DNA of 64,000 nucleotides from Dichetophora obliterata (taxonomy: Eukaryota; Arthropoda; Insecta; Diptera; Sciomyzidae): NCBI GenBank assembly GCA_963920525.1, contig OY986440.1, positions 20,360,187-20,424,186 of the forward strand, given 5' to 3'. Every line of letters begins with the position of its first letter. Within the stretch, counting starts at the first letter, position 1. The position numbers and the translations under genes were made by a program. The notes under the pieces are model-generated. The model saw nothing but the letters and a program-made list of their open reading frames with translations. It searched no databases and was not told where the DNA came from. Positions 35,166 to 46,206 of this stretch are shown here, piece by piece.

Positions 35166-35219
35166 ATTGTCACGTTACAAGCCTTTTTGGATAATCACAA
35201 AGCTCATGCACACAGTTAA

Positions 35220-35360
35220 CTGCATCTTTATGTAAAGCGAAACGAAGGCTGAGCGTGGTGCGAAGCACGGTAAGCAATACATATTTCCATATTAAAAAAT
35301 ATTGTTGCTCGTTTCTCTCTCACGACGGTAAGCCTCGTTTCGTTTTACATAGAGATGCAG
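35220..35360. mobile_element. Short MITE (CTGCATC ends, TAA duplication)
   Basis: CTGCATCTTTATGTAAAGCG and the inverse right end match over about 30 bp with three or four differences. TAA flanks it at 35217-35219 and 35361-35363. 141 bp, so almost half is inverted repeat. Confidence 0.75.
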
Positions 35361-35363
35361 TAA

Positions 35364-36254
35364 ATGTTTCGCCTGTTTAAAGAAGTTTGCCGTCTTGAAA
35401 AGTTTTGAGGCTTAGGGAATGAAGGGAAAACAAAAATAAAGAAATTTCAATAAGAAAACTTTCTGCTTATTGAATTTATTATAAAGGAAATCGCTTTGAA
35501 ATAAGATGATAACTTCTTATTAGCTATTTTTTCTCGATTATTTTTTAATTGGTTTTTTACTCATGTGTTTGTTTTAGCTTCTTCTAATATATTTTTAGAA
35601 AAATCTAGCGTATTATATTTTTTTTTTAAAAAAACTCCTTATTTTTATTCAAATTTTTCTTAAATTAATTAAAAAAGGAAATTCTTAATACTAATAGTTA
35701 CCCTCATTAAATTTAATGAAAATGCAATCGCCCTTAAATAAGCGGATAACTTCTTATTCGTTCTTATTCCTGTTAAATTTTTTCAAATACTTTTTACAGA
35801 AAAAAATCGATGCTGTATGGGGCAAACGTAAAAAATTTTAATAAAAAAGTGTTTTCTTCTTATTTGTGCAAAATCTTTTCATGATTGTATTCAAACAGTG
35901 GAAACTGTTTACCTGTTAACAATTCTTCTTGGGTTTTATTATGTCGAAAAACTTTTTATTTTTATAAGATTTCTGCTAGATTTTCCTAAAATGATTTCCT
36001 TCCTATTTTTCTGAAATATTTTCTTGATTTTATTGAAAAGTTTCCCTTTTCTTTTTCTTAGATAACTTCTTGATTTTAACAAAAAGACATTTCCGCTTAA
36101 AACAAAACAGTCTTATTTCTGGGTAGAGTAATATTCTTGAATTTCTACAGTTTGCAGGTTATTCTTGCTTGCTGTGTGCAGAAGATTTGTGATGACAATC
36201 GTATATTTGAACTAAGTGTGCATAATCAGACCATTTCACTAATTGCCCAAATAA
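35364..36254. other. Unassigned AT-rich intergenic DNA
   Basis: Repeated phrases such as ATAAC-TTCTTATT recur loosely. No gene or clear element seen. Confidence 0.3.
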
Positions 36255-36329
36255 GACCTGTTGTGGACAATATAATAGGGTGTACAATTCTTATTTATGT
36301 AGTACTGTATAACGAATATATTAGATAAT

Positions 36330-36413
36330 ATATTGGTTGAAACACCTTAACGTTATACAAAAAAATAAAAATATACAAAAATATACTGAAACACTTTGTG
36401 TTTCAACCAATAT
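36330..36413. repeat. Perfect 16-bp hairpin
   Basis: ATATTGGTTGAAACAC (36330-36345) and GTGTTTCAACCAATAT (36398-36413) pair exactly around a 52-nt AT-rich loop. The right arm runs directly into another ATAATAGGG motif. Confidence 0.7.
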
Positions 36414-36983
36414 AATAGGGTCAATAATAAACAGACATTGAATTTTTTGGCAACCCTGGTACAATACCCAGCGAAAACTTTGGTGAAATTATTTATGGAT
36501 ATTACAACATCCGAAAATGTTTGGTTAGCAACAGTGACATTGAGCTCTTTCGGAGCTGTAGTTCGTTTGCTGAGCTCTTGAGCTCTTTTTTTGCACTTTG
36601 TGTTTTTTGACAGCAAATGAAAAGTGATGGTGAATTGTTTGCTTTTCTAACACGCATTGGTTGAAAACTCAATTCCACATCACCAACTGTCAAAGCACTT
36701 TCATTTGATTTTGTTTGTGTGAGGTGTGTTCACAGTTTGTAGCTCTTTTTTGACAATAATTGCGCTTTTTTGCACAAAAGCTTCGAAAGAGCTCCGTATC
36801 GTGAATACCCTTGTTATGAAAAGCAAAAGTAGCAAATGGACAAAAAGATAGAAAAGTTAGCGTTTTTAAAACCTTTTAAATTTTAATTTTGTGATTCAAA
36901 TAGACGTTGTGAGCATTGTTTTTACTAATTTTAGTTTAATATTGTGTTTATTGAGAAAAAAAAACATATTAGATCGTTCAAGT

Positions 36984-38280
36984 ATGGGCCATACTAAGCA
37001 TTGTGTTAAAGAAGAGCCGCGATATCATTATGAAATTAAGTGGAGGAAGGACAAAAGCTAACGAGAAATAGCTCTAACGATTGGACATTCGCAAAACTTT
37101 GTATGCAATGCTCTAAAACCCTAATAAAAACGCAGTATTGAAAGGTCAGGCTACTTAAAACGTCAAAGAGCTGACGATCTCATCAAATTAGCATCAACTC
37201 GTGACCCATTTAAAGGCTTTGCCTATAAGAACTGAGCTAGGGCTGCAAGTGTCCTCTCGTACTGTCAGAAAAGCATATTTTGGCATGCATTTGGCATGCA
37301 ATTGGAAAAAAATTCAACGCCGTTGATATAAATGGATCCAAACAAGCCAAAGTTGAAAAAATTTACCCACCAATAAAGTAGTTGGGCTCAAGGACATTAC
37401 AAGACGTTACAACTAACCGTGCATAAATGTACGCAGATCTAAGTATATAATACTTTATAGTTTACTTTTGAGTTGACCTTTCGACAAGTTAACATCAAAT
37501 AAGCTAAGGTTGTTAACAAAGGTAATCATGCGATTTAATGGAGCAGTTAACACATAATTTGTTCTTCTAAATTGTAAATAGATCAAGTTGTTAGAGTTTC
37601 TACTGCTTCTACGGTTAGTGTTAAAATTTATAAGGGAAATAAGTTCTGGAGAATCGAATACACCAGTTATGACTTGGTGAAAGTAGACGATATCAGCAGA
37701 TTTCCTTCTCTCATTTGAAGATTGCATTTTTAGAATTGGAATAATATCGCGAAAGATGCCGATGCTGACTTATAAGCATAGAAAAAAATCGTTTGCTGTT
37801 CGCAAAATCCCACATTGATTGGGCAGGTACTGACAATAAATAGCAAAAAGTTGGTCTGACGAAACTACTAAGAAACGCAGCGTACAACCAACGCTATACC
37901 ACTAAAACCCTTAAGCATGTATCATGGTGTGGGGTTGCTTTTCTTGGCTCGCCGGTGGGCCCATATTTTGGATTAAGGAAAATATAGATAAGCATCTTTA
38001 CGTCCAAATACTCTAATGCTGAGATCTGGCAAAAAATGTTTTTCGAATAATGGAGTCAAAGTTATGATTTGGCCTGCGAAGTCACCGTACCTTAACCCGA
38101 TAGAGAATTTATGGAAAATTGTTAAGGAACGTAAATTGTTAAGAAAATAAAGCTGAAGTATGGGAGCTAGTGAAGAATGCTTGGTACTCCATTTCACAAA
38201 AGACGTGTCCAGATTTTGTAGAATCGATGCCAAAAAGATGCCGGGCCATAATAGATAATAATGGATATTCAACTAAATAT
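36984..38280 (+). pseudogene. Tc1-like transposase pseudogene
   Basis: N-terminal helix-turn-helix remnants are readable across frameshifts: MGHTKHCVKEE, then DIIMKLSGGRTKA. After the LINE fragment come KMPMLTYKHRKKSFAVRK, WSDET (first catalytic Asp), IMVWGCFSWLAGGPIFWIKE, and WPAKSPYLNPIENLW (third catalytic residue, Glu). The middle block with the second Asp was not found and seems deleted. Multiple stops and frame changes make it inactive. Family assignment to DD34E Tc1 elements is firm from these blocks. Confidence 0.85.
37440..37735 (-). pseudogene. C-terminal LINE ORF2 fragment inside the Tc1 transposase
   Basis: The minus strand encodes about 90 residues including FDSPELISLINFN and RRTNYVLTAPLNRM, followed by a Asn/Asp-rich tail. 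This resembles the extreme C-terminus of insect LINE reverse transcriptases (recalled pattern). It interrupts the plus-strand Tc1 frame between KNLP and KMPMLTYK. No poly(A) tail or target duplication was resolved. Confidence 0.55.
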
Positions 38281-38357
38281 TAATTATATAATGAATTTAT
38301 AGCTTAGTTTAATCAGATATGCTATTTTTTTGCTTTGATCCTATTTTTATATTCAAC

Positions 38358-40335
38358 TAGCTGAACCCGGTGTGCTTTGCTACCCCCCTCTTTATAAAAT
38401 AAAATTAAAAGTATTTATATAATTACAAAAATTTATGTATTTAATATTAATTTAATTGTTGCAATGCTTCTTCCCTTTTTTTGTTGTAAACCAATTAGAA
38501 TTCAGCACTTAACTGCATGTAATTTGCTTCATGCTCCCCTTTTTTATTTTTAGACCAATCAAAAAGCAGCAATTACACAATCAGCTGTTTCGCAGTCAGT
38601 TGTGGAAGAATGAGAATGGGGTTACTCCACTCTCTATTTTAATTAACACATATTACAAAATCAGCTGTTTTGCAGAAAGTTGTGGGAGAAAGAGAATGGG
38701 GCTACCCCACTATTTTAATTATTATGTATTTTAAATTTGAGGTAAAGGCGTTAAAAAACGTAGTAAAAAAGTAGGTGCAGAAGTGTGCATGGTTGAAAAA
38801 TATTATCATGTTATTAGTATTCCTGAGTCAAAGCTGCACGCTGTGAAAATTTAAGATCGGTTAACAGGTCTAGCCTCCAATATATCGCAAACAAAGAGGC
38901 GTGCTCCGCCCACTTTTCTTTTGGTACGTATTTCTATTCATGCCAATACCATATATAGTAAATACTGCCGCCGTTGGTCAAAAAATGCCCAAGATATGAC
39001 GATTTTAAATTTTGGGTTATATGGGCGAGGCCATGCCCCTTTGTCCACGCACAAATTTATATAGTTAAGAATTTATTATTTCGTAAGAATATCCTATTGT
39101 GAAAATTTAATGAAGATCGGTCCAGTAGTTAAGACTATATTGCGATTTTAATTTTCCTGAAAAGAGGCGTGGTCCCACCCAATTTTCTCCTGGTACGTAT
39201 TCCTAATTATGCCAATACCATATGTACCAAATATCATCGACGTAGGTCAAAAAATGCCCCAAATATGGCGATTTAAATTTTGGGTTATATGGACGGTGCC
39301 ACGCCCCTTTGTCCAATAAAAACTTCATATAGCCTATTATTCCTTCCAGAGTCAAAGTAACATGCTGTGAAAGTTTCAGCTTTAATGGCTGCAAACATAG
39401 CTCCCGTTTGGTGAAATAGTATTTATTCTTACGGCAGCCAATCAGAAGCGTTCTTAATTAGTGAAATGAATTGCCATATACATAATTTTAATTGTAAGTA
39501 TGTCAATGATATGGTAAGCGTTATAACACGCGTTGGCAATCGCACCTCATGTTACACTTGAAGGAAAAGTAGTGCAATATAAATATTCAAATTTAATTGT
39601 GTTGAAAAAAAAAATAATAATAAAAAATAATAATAAAAAAATTATTTCAGAATGTTTTTGTGCATCAACACTTTTTAAAGACACCAAATATATACCATAT
39701 TGAAAGCAAATTAATTATAATTAAAGTAAAATGGGGCGAAAAAAGGGGATTTGGTAATAAAAAAATCTGTGGCTACCTTACCTGTAGATAAAAAGTATTT
39801 AAAAATTTAGGTAAATACATATTACAAAAAAAGTATTTTGTATAGCAGCCATTGTTAGTGGTATAAGTAAGTATCTGAATTAAAAAAAGGGCGCGGTGAA
39901 GTGGGCGCGGTTCATAGTAATATGGCGACGTTAACAGTATTAAGAACAATATATTACCAAATAAAAATTAATCCGTTGGAAGGAACAAATTTGTACAGAG
40001 AACAAAAAGTTTAAAAATTAAATTTGGCGTGAAAAGGGGCGTGAAAGGGGGAGTGAAAGGGGGCGTGGCGTAAGAAATGTTTATTTCTACCTCGCCTGGA
40101 GTATAATGTGTATACAATTTGAAGTAAATCTGTTAAAAACTATATGGGAGCAATTACATAATTTTAAAAAAGTGGGCGTTAAAGTGGGTGTGGTCAAAAA
40201 AAGTACCCTATTAATCATGCCAGAGTTACAGTTAAATGCCGTGAAAATTTCAGGAAGATCGGTCCAGAGGTTTGGTCTCCTATAAGGTACAAACAAACAA
40301 ATAAACAAACACACATTCCATTTTATATATATAGA
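38358..40335 (+). repeat. Interspersed repeat TAGCTGAACCCGG, copy A (about 2 kb)
   Basis: Starts TAGCTGAACCCGGTGTGCTT and ends with a CAAACAAACAAA tract and TATATATAGAT. Contains two units about 270-290 bp apart (near 38893 and 39162) with AAGAGGCGTG, GTACGTAT, TGCCAATACCATAT and GCCCCTTTGTCC. No coding capacity seen. Superfamily not determined. Confidence 0.65.
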
Positions 40336-40410
40336 TGAAATTTTCGCTTCTGTAAATATAATTTTTTTTTCAACTAGTCAATAGGAATTTTTTAACTTTT
40401 TATCTTACAC

Positions 40411-41168
40411 TAGCTGAAACCCGGCACGTTGCTACTACGCCCCCTTGTCTAATGCCCATAAAATGTTATCAGTGAAAACGATAATTTGAGCCACAACTAT
40501 TGATTGGTAAGAGATATTGGGGAAATTTTTGCACTTAGATGGTTTTTGTGACTTTAATTTGTTTGTAAAAAATTTTACAAACATTTTCGATAAAATTTTG
40601 GATAAATTTCACCAAAAAAAAATCAAAATGGGGTGGGTTGTTATGTATTATGAAAAAAAAAAAACGGTAAAGCAATTTTTGCGCAAAACTGAAATCGTTT
40701 TTGGAAATGAATGCTATACCATATGAAAGGTCAAAAATTTAATTTTTATTTTTGCAACAAAAACCACTTTAAGTCTATATTTTCGACCTTTTTTTGGAAC
40801 AAATATATAAAATATATACACTGACCTAACGGCACAGTTCAAAAAATTTTTGTAAGGTGCTTATTGCATTTTTGAACAAAACAAAAATGAATCAAATACA
40901 TTTAAAAACGGCGGAGAAAATTTTTAAAATTAAATGAACGATAAACGCTGATGATAAAAATTATTGTAGTAACAAAATAACCGTTAGATGAAAAGTGTCG
41001 GCGGAGGCGTGGCAAAAACTAAGTATGTAACAATTTAATCTAGAATGCACTCAATATGTTTACCAAATTTAAGCTAAATCCGTCGCTCAGTTTAGATTTG
41101 TATAAGGGTCAAACAAACAAACAAACAAACAAACAAACAAACAGAAAATGAGTTTTATTACTATAGAT
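40411..41168 (+). repeat. Interspersed repeat TAGCTGAAACCCGG, copy B
   Basis: Same head (TAGCTGAAACCCGGCACGTT), same tail type: (CAAA)n at 41108-41142 then TTACTATAGAT. About 760 bp with a different interior. Separated from copy A by about 75 bp of the host Tc1 element. Confidence 0.65.
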
Positions 41169-41301
41169 TTCCTTAATTTATTGCTGAATTAACAAAACAA
41201 AATAAAAATTTTAATTTAATTATTTAAATTAATTTAATTATTTTCTTTAAGATTAATGAAACAAATTCATATGAGTAGTGAACCCTATTATATTGTCCGC
41301 A

Positions 41302-41718
41302 ACCATGTTAATAATGTCATAAAGTAGCTATATTTAAAAAAAATCCTTTATTTTTAGCTTTATCTTATACCAAGTATTTAACCATGTATTTGATAATGTA
41401 TTTGATAATTTCTTATGCGTATTTATTATATTGTGATTGTTTTTTTTGAAATTATGCTTTTAAATTATGTTTTGGTTGCGTTGTGGTTGTTGTTCTTAAC
41501 ATCATTATAATTACTTAAAATAATCATTATTATTTTTATTATTGTTTTCTTTTTTTTATATATCTATATAAAATATATATTTATACGTGTGTGTGTGTAT
41601 ATAAATAACTATTTTATATATGTAAATAAAAGTTGCATTATTGTTGTTTATGTTTTGTTGTTGTTGATGTTGTTGTTGTTGACACAGCACAGCACAGCAC
41701 AGTACAGTGTACAGCAAT
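41302..41718 (-). other. PMCA: Probable PMCA 3' UTR and downstream DNA
   Basis: Directly downstream of the PMCA stop codon on the minus strand. Contains a (TTG)n-rich tract (41639-41680, CAA-rich in the transcript) and GCACA repeats. The cleavage site was not identified among many AATAAA-like sites. Confidence 0.5.
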
Positions 41719-41940
41719 CTAAACAGCAGTTTCGGTGTGACTGTGCGACGATAGACGCTCGACATCGATTTCCGGTATCGTTAGCTCATCCGGTATATTA
41801 TCGGCGTACTCGATCGACGAGGTCTGCGAGAGACGTTTGCTCAGCGAAGTCTGCTTTCGTAGAACTTCGGCCAGGGAAGTATTCGTGTGTTCGCCATAGC
41901 GCGTGTCTAGTCCTTGCCGAAAGGCGTTTACCACGCGTAT
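41719..41940 (-). CDS. PMCA: Plasma-membrane Ca2+-ATPase, last exon
   Basis: Acceptor CATATACAG ends at 41941. The exon opens in phase 0 with IRVVNAFRQG, the core of the PMCA calmodulin-binding helix, and ends at TAG 41719-41721 after 73 residues. Further blocks are SLAEVLRKQTSLSKRL, YADNIPDEL and IPEIDVERLS. The C-terminus ...HSHTETAV ends in T-A-V, a class I PDZ ligand. PMCA expels Ca2+ across the plasma membrane, and calmodulin binding to this tail relieves autoinhibition. The sequence reads almost as in Drosophila PMCA (from memory). The cassette exon at 60039-60107 splices to it in frame. Confidence 0.93.
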   Translation of the reverse strand: MRVVNAFRQGLDTRYGEHTNTSLAEVLRKQTSLSKRLSQTSSIEYADNIPDELTIPEIDVERLSSHSHTETAV

Positions 41941-41946
41941 CTGTAT

Positions 41947-43590
41947 ATGACAAATAAACCGAGGAAAAGAAAAGAATAGACAGAAAGTAGAGATAGAAAT
42001 AGAAATAGAAAACAGTGAAATGTGTTTGGGGGCGTGGGTTGTTTTGGGCGGTTTTCAGCAAAATAATAAATAATAGTTTATGCATTTTCATTTTTGAGTT
42101 AGTAAGTAAAACACAGTGTGAAGTTAAACAAAATTATATAGGTATATATACATAAAGTTTTAGTAGAAGAACAGCAGACAGTTAAATTAACATATACAAA
42201 ACATAGACGACGACAAATCACAAAAATATCGCAAGTGTGTGAAAAATATGGGTTTTTTTATTAAAAGAAATATTTAAAGTAAAACAATTAAGGCGAATAC
42301 AGTTTACGGGGTCATGAGTTATATCCAAATGCGTTTATGACATGCAAGAAAGAGTGGCAAGAATGATGAAGCACACAGAACAAAACATACAGAGTAGCAC
42401 ATAGTTTTTTGCGTTCAAGTGAGGCGATTTATGTCACAATTCATGTTTTGGCAAAAAAAAAAATAAATAAATAGAGATGCATTTAAATTTAAATAAATAG
42501 CAATTTTGAAAATATATTAATAAAAATTTTTAAAATTTCATAAAAATCATTACATGAAACAGAATTAAGAAAGCAAGAGTAGACAGAGATAGAGGCAAAA
42601 ATAAAAATCAGCAGCAGATAAAAAATTTGTTATTTTCATAAAAAAAACCAAATTAAGTAGATACATTAAAAAGCACGACATATGAGGTGAGACACGATAG
42701 GATTTGTTACGATAGGATAGATTTGATAGTCAGGGGCGAAAAAGAAATTTTTGAAAAAAGAGAAAAAAAAAACGAAATGTTTATTGATTAATGTACTTAA
42801 TACACAATATATATATCTATAAATGCATATACTATATATGTATATATATATATAAATGTATACATTCTTAAAATGCATTCTATGTTCAAAGCAAACATAC
42901 ACACTCACACCACGCCAATGTATGCAAAGGCGGTTGTATATACATTCGGTGACCATATGGTGTCTTACATCAAAAGACAAAGACAAACACAATGCAAAAA
43001 AAAAAATAACTTTTAAATAATAAAAGCAAAGCAATAATAATTATATAAACACAAGTAAACATCATTATTTGTTTTTTAAACGGCACTTCAGACTAGTGTA
43101 CAATAGTATAGTCGATTTCCATATAAAGTGTAGGTATTTTTATCTACTTAAGAATACTCAGTTGTATGTACTTCAAAACTTAGCAGAACGCATTTGGAAC
43201 TACACTACTTTACAAACTGAAAATTTTTTGCTTTCTGACATTTGCTACACGGCTTTTCTTAAGTTGTCTTGTCAACTGTTTTTAAAAATGTTTGAAAATC
43301 TAAGAAGCATTTTTTTAGTGGAATAAAATTTTCACGGTTTTTGCAAAAAAAACAATTGATTTTCATCGTTTCACTTCGCCGTTTGAAAATGGCAAAAAGC
43401 AAGAAAAACTAATTTATGGCTATGTGTTATGCAAAAAATTTCGTAAAAATAGTTACGTGTGTTCAAATTTTATTAATTTTGTCAATTTAGTGATATGAGG
43501 TCATGTTTCACTAGCTGAAAGGTACCTTTATCGTTGCCTAGGTGTTGCCTTGTTAGGAAATGTAAGGACAAATTCAAATTGTAAATTGAA
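41947..43590. other. Intron stretch without recognised features
   Basis: AT-rich, with a TA/TG tract at about 42805-42857. The stretch next to the acceptor is A/G-rich on the plus strand, thus pyrimidine-rich in the transcript. Confidence 0.4.
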
Positions 43591-43595
43591 TGTTA

Positions 43596-44101
43596 CGCCT
43601 TTTCCACACTTGATCAACGCAATTCCAACGCAACTTCAACGCAACTTCTACGCAATAGCGAAAGAGTTGAAAAACAATGCAATTATAAGCCGAATGCTTT
43701 CAGACTTACTTCAAAAGTCATGCAGCATGTGTAAGTTTGTAATTATACAATAACTCGTGTTTTTCGACTTCTTGCACAAATTTTATATTTAACACTTGTT
43801 CATTCATGCTGCAAAATATTTCTTCTTCTTTTAGATTCTATTAATGAAAAAAGGATCTAATTAATTCACTTATTCACCTTTATTAATATATAGCGTACTG
43901 CACTACAAATAATTGAATTAAAAAAACAAACTAATGCAACGAGTCGCCGATTAAAATTGCGGAAAGCCGCGTTGCGTTGAACAGGTTGAGAACGTGTCGA
44001 GAACTTATTACCTTCAAGTTGCTTAATCTGAAGGTTTCGGTATAAATACACAGGCTAGCAACTTGAGTTGGAGTTGCGTTGACCAATTGTAGTAAAGGCC
44101 T
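43596..44101. mobile_element. MITE with GCCTTT...TCAACGCAA ends
   Basis: CGCCTTTTCCACACTTGATC at the left and an inverse right end (TTGACCAATTGTAGTAAAGG) pair over about 45 bp with mismatches, followed inward by CAACGCAACTTC repeats. About 505 bp. Flanks TTA and TAA do not form a clean direct duplication. Confidence 0.65.
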
Positions 44102-44227
44102 AACTCTATTATTTCTATGTTTAATGTTCTATGTTTAAAAATAAGAAAAAAACGAAATGGCTATTTCAGCCTTGAAAGGACTTGGACCGATCTTCTTATG
44201 AACAATTGTGTTGTGCGTGTTATTAAT

Positions 44228-44370
44228 AGCGCATTCTTCTCTGAAAAATTCACATTCTGACCTGAATTAACAAAATGATGACCTTTTTTGAGCTGAGAAA
44301 AGAACAGAAAAAAATGCAGAATTCTTGAAGAGTGCAGAAAAAATGCATATTTTTTCCAGAAAAGAATGTA
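44228..44370. mobile_element. MITE with GCGCATTCTTTTCTGAAAAA ends, short copy
   Basis: About 142 bp. Left GCGCATTCTTCTCTGAAAAA and right CCAGAAAAGAATG ends are inverted. The interior GAGCTGAGAAAAGAACAGAA phrase matches the longer copy at 51327-51913. Confidence 0.65.
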
Positions 44371-44883
44371 CCATCAATGTTTGTACACAAATGGCAGTGA
44401 TTACGAGCACTGGACTTACATACTTTATCCCTTTCGGACCCTGCTTACACATATGTATGTGTAGCATGATTTCATCGCAATCCCGATGCAACGGCATTCT
44501 TACCATTAACGGAGCAGTCAATTGTTTTACGTATTTACTCTATTATTTGTTGATTAGTTTTTGTTTATGGTGTTATTATTATAACATTTATGTCGCATGT
44601 CGCACCGTTCGCAAGTACTTTAAGCAGTACTTTACTGAAGCAAGTTTTTTAATTACATTTTCTTTTGCTTAGAATGAATAAATTTAAAAAAAAAATCTAC
44701 AAAATCCACTTTTGTATAAAATAACAGTGTGGCGTGTTGGTTGGGATGAATCGGTTGTGCGTATTCTCGCGGAAGAAACAGATGCGGATGCGTGCATTTC
44801 GGATTGCATTGCGTAGCTGAAGGTGAGTGCAAGGTTGAGCGAGCTGATCTTCTCACAGAAGAAAAAAAAAAATTATGTTGGTA

Positions 44884-45502
44884 CACGGTTAGAAATCTTG
44901 TACTAAAATTGAAACTTTTCTGTACTATATATAAGTCTACACCAGCTTTGGTTTCAAATCTAGTATTTACAAAATACTAAAAAATGGTTTTAATACAGCT
45001 TTGGTTTCAAATTTAGTACAAGCTTGGATTCAAATATTTAAAAAAAAATAACAAACAACGCGAGATTCGATCACACGACATTGAGTTTGCAAACTCACTA
45101 CTCTACCCACAGAGCTATTGGCTTATACATAAAAAGCGCGATAAACAATCATATGAACCGAGTCGCCTAATATTGAGTCGCAGCATTGCCAGGCCAACTT
45201 TTTACGGGTCTTAATCCAAATTTAGTATCCATATGTACAAGAATTTAGTATTATTTGTATTAAAAACAAAAAGTAATACTGAGTTGTACTTAAATTGAAA
45301 CCAAAAACACTAAAATTGAAACCAAAAAGCTAAAATTTAAACCAAAAAGCTAAAATTATATTTCTTTTGGTTTCAATTCTAGTACAGAAAAGTTTTAAAT
45401 ATGAGTTAGTATTTGAAAAGTTTCAATTTGAAACCGCAAGTTTTAAAAACATGCAGTAATATTTTAGTGGGACTAAAATTTAGTCCAAGATTTCTAACCG
45501 TG
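44884..45502. mobile_element. mariner-like MITE carrying a tRNA-like segment
   Basis: CACGGTTAGAAATCTTG is exactly inverted at the right end, and TA flanks both sides (44882-44883, 45503-45504), as for Tc1/mariner elements. 619 bp. The right half has repeated AAAATTGAAACCAAAAA motifs that pair with TTGGTTTCAA elsewhere in the element. Confidence 0.85.
45059..45125 (-). ncRNA. tRNA-Cys-like pseudogene segment
   Basis: The minus strand reads AGCTCTGTGGGTAGAGTAGT (D-arm, A-box-like), then TGAGT-TTGCAAA-CTCA, a perfect anticodon stem with GCA (Cys) in the loop, then TGATCGAATC (B-box-like). The T-stem is weak and no acceptor stem is seen, so a working tRNA is unlikely. A tRNA-derived passenger in the MITE is inferred. 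Confidence 0.5.
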
Positions 45503-45504
45503 TA

Positions 45505-46206
45505 GTGCTACAGTGATGTTAATGAAGTCATATCATCGCAAAACCCAGAAAATAAAGATGATATTGAACCAAAAAGTCAGCAGCTCTCAAGGCGCATTGT
45601 ATTTCATCCGTCTTTTAGAGCTTATCCTATATCTATCATGGCTAATGTTCTAGTGCCCATAAAATATTTTGGAAAAAACAATAAAAATCAATATTTTGCA
45701 CAGAATTCAAAACTCATTTTACTTAAATAAAAATTCTATTCTATTCTATCTGAGCACCGTAACTTTTTTTCGGGTTGCATCAAACTTCCACGAAAAAAAA
45801 AATATCGTGGCAGAACCTGTGCCAACATAATTTCTTTGCATTCGACTCGTCGGGAAATGGGTTCACTCTCATCGAGAAAACGCATTCATTCTGTCGACAC
45901 AACGGTTTGTCCACCAAATTGGTCTGACAATGGTTTTTGGAACGTTCGGACAATTATTGAAGTGGTAAGAAGTCGTGGTCTTAATATTGACAGGAATTTG
46001 GAAAATTACTACATCGATGAACAAATGATTTAATTTTTGGGATGATGCCCAAATTGACAATATGTGAGGAATAACCCACGCCCAGTGGGAATTATTTCAG
46101 TTAATGTTAATACATGTGTTTCCCTAAAATTTTAAAGTCGAAATACACAACTCTTTTGAAGTATCCAGAGTAACAAACCTTCTCTCGCCGAAAAAGTAAA
46201 CGCATT
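45505..46206. other. Unassigned intron stretch
   Basis: Holds an open frame of 65 codons at 45836-46033 (plus) that I do not recognise and that lacks support. Possibly the 3' part of the neighbouring LINE. Confidence 0.3.

Larger units (their letters stand above)
36255..41300 (+). mobile_element. Decayed Tc1-like element split by later insertions
   Basis: GTTGTGGACAATATAATAGG (about 36258-36280) is mirrored by CCTATTATATTGTCCGCAAC (about 41285-41304). The transposase remnant lies between (36984-38280). Removing the interspersed repeats (38358-40335, 40411-41168) and the LINE fragment (37440-37735) would leave about 2.0 kb. That is plausible for a Tc1-like element with some further insertion at the left. 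The outer boundaries are inferred from this single inverted pair. Confidence 0.5.

Noticed and set aside
41589..41957. 122-codon plus-strand open frame opposite the PMCA last exon
   Set aside because: It is an antisense shadow of a strongly conserved minus-strand coding exon.
45059..45125. Functional tRNA-Cys gene
   Set aside because: The anticodon arm is good but the T-stem is weak, the acceptor stem is absent and it lies inside a MITE; kept only as a tRNA-like segment.
45836..46033. 65-codon plus-strand frame beginning MHSTRREMGSL
   Set aside because: No recognised motif, next to decayed LINE sequence, and no splice or codon evidence.
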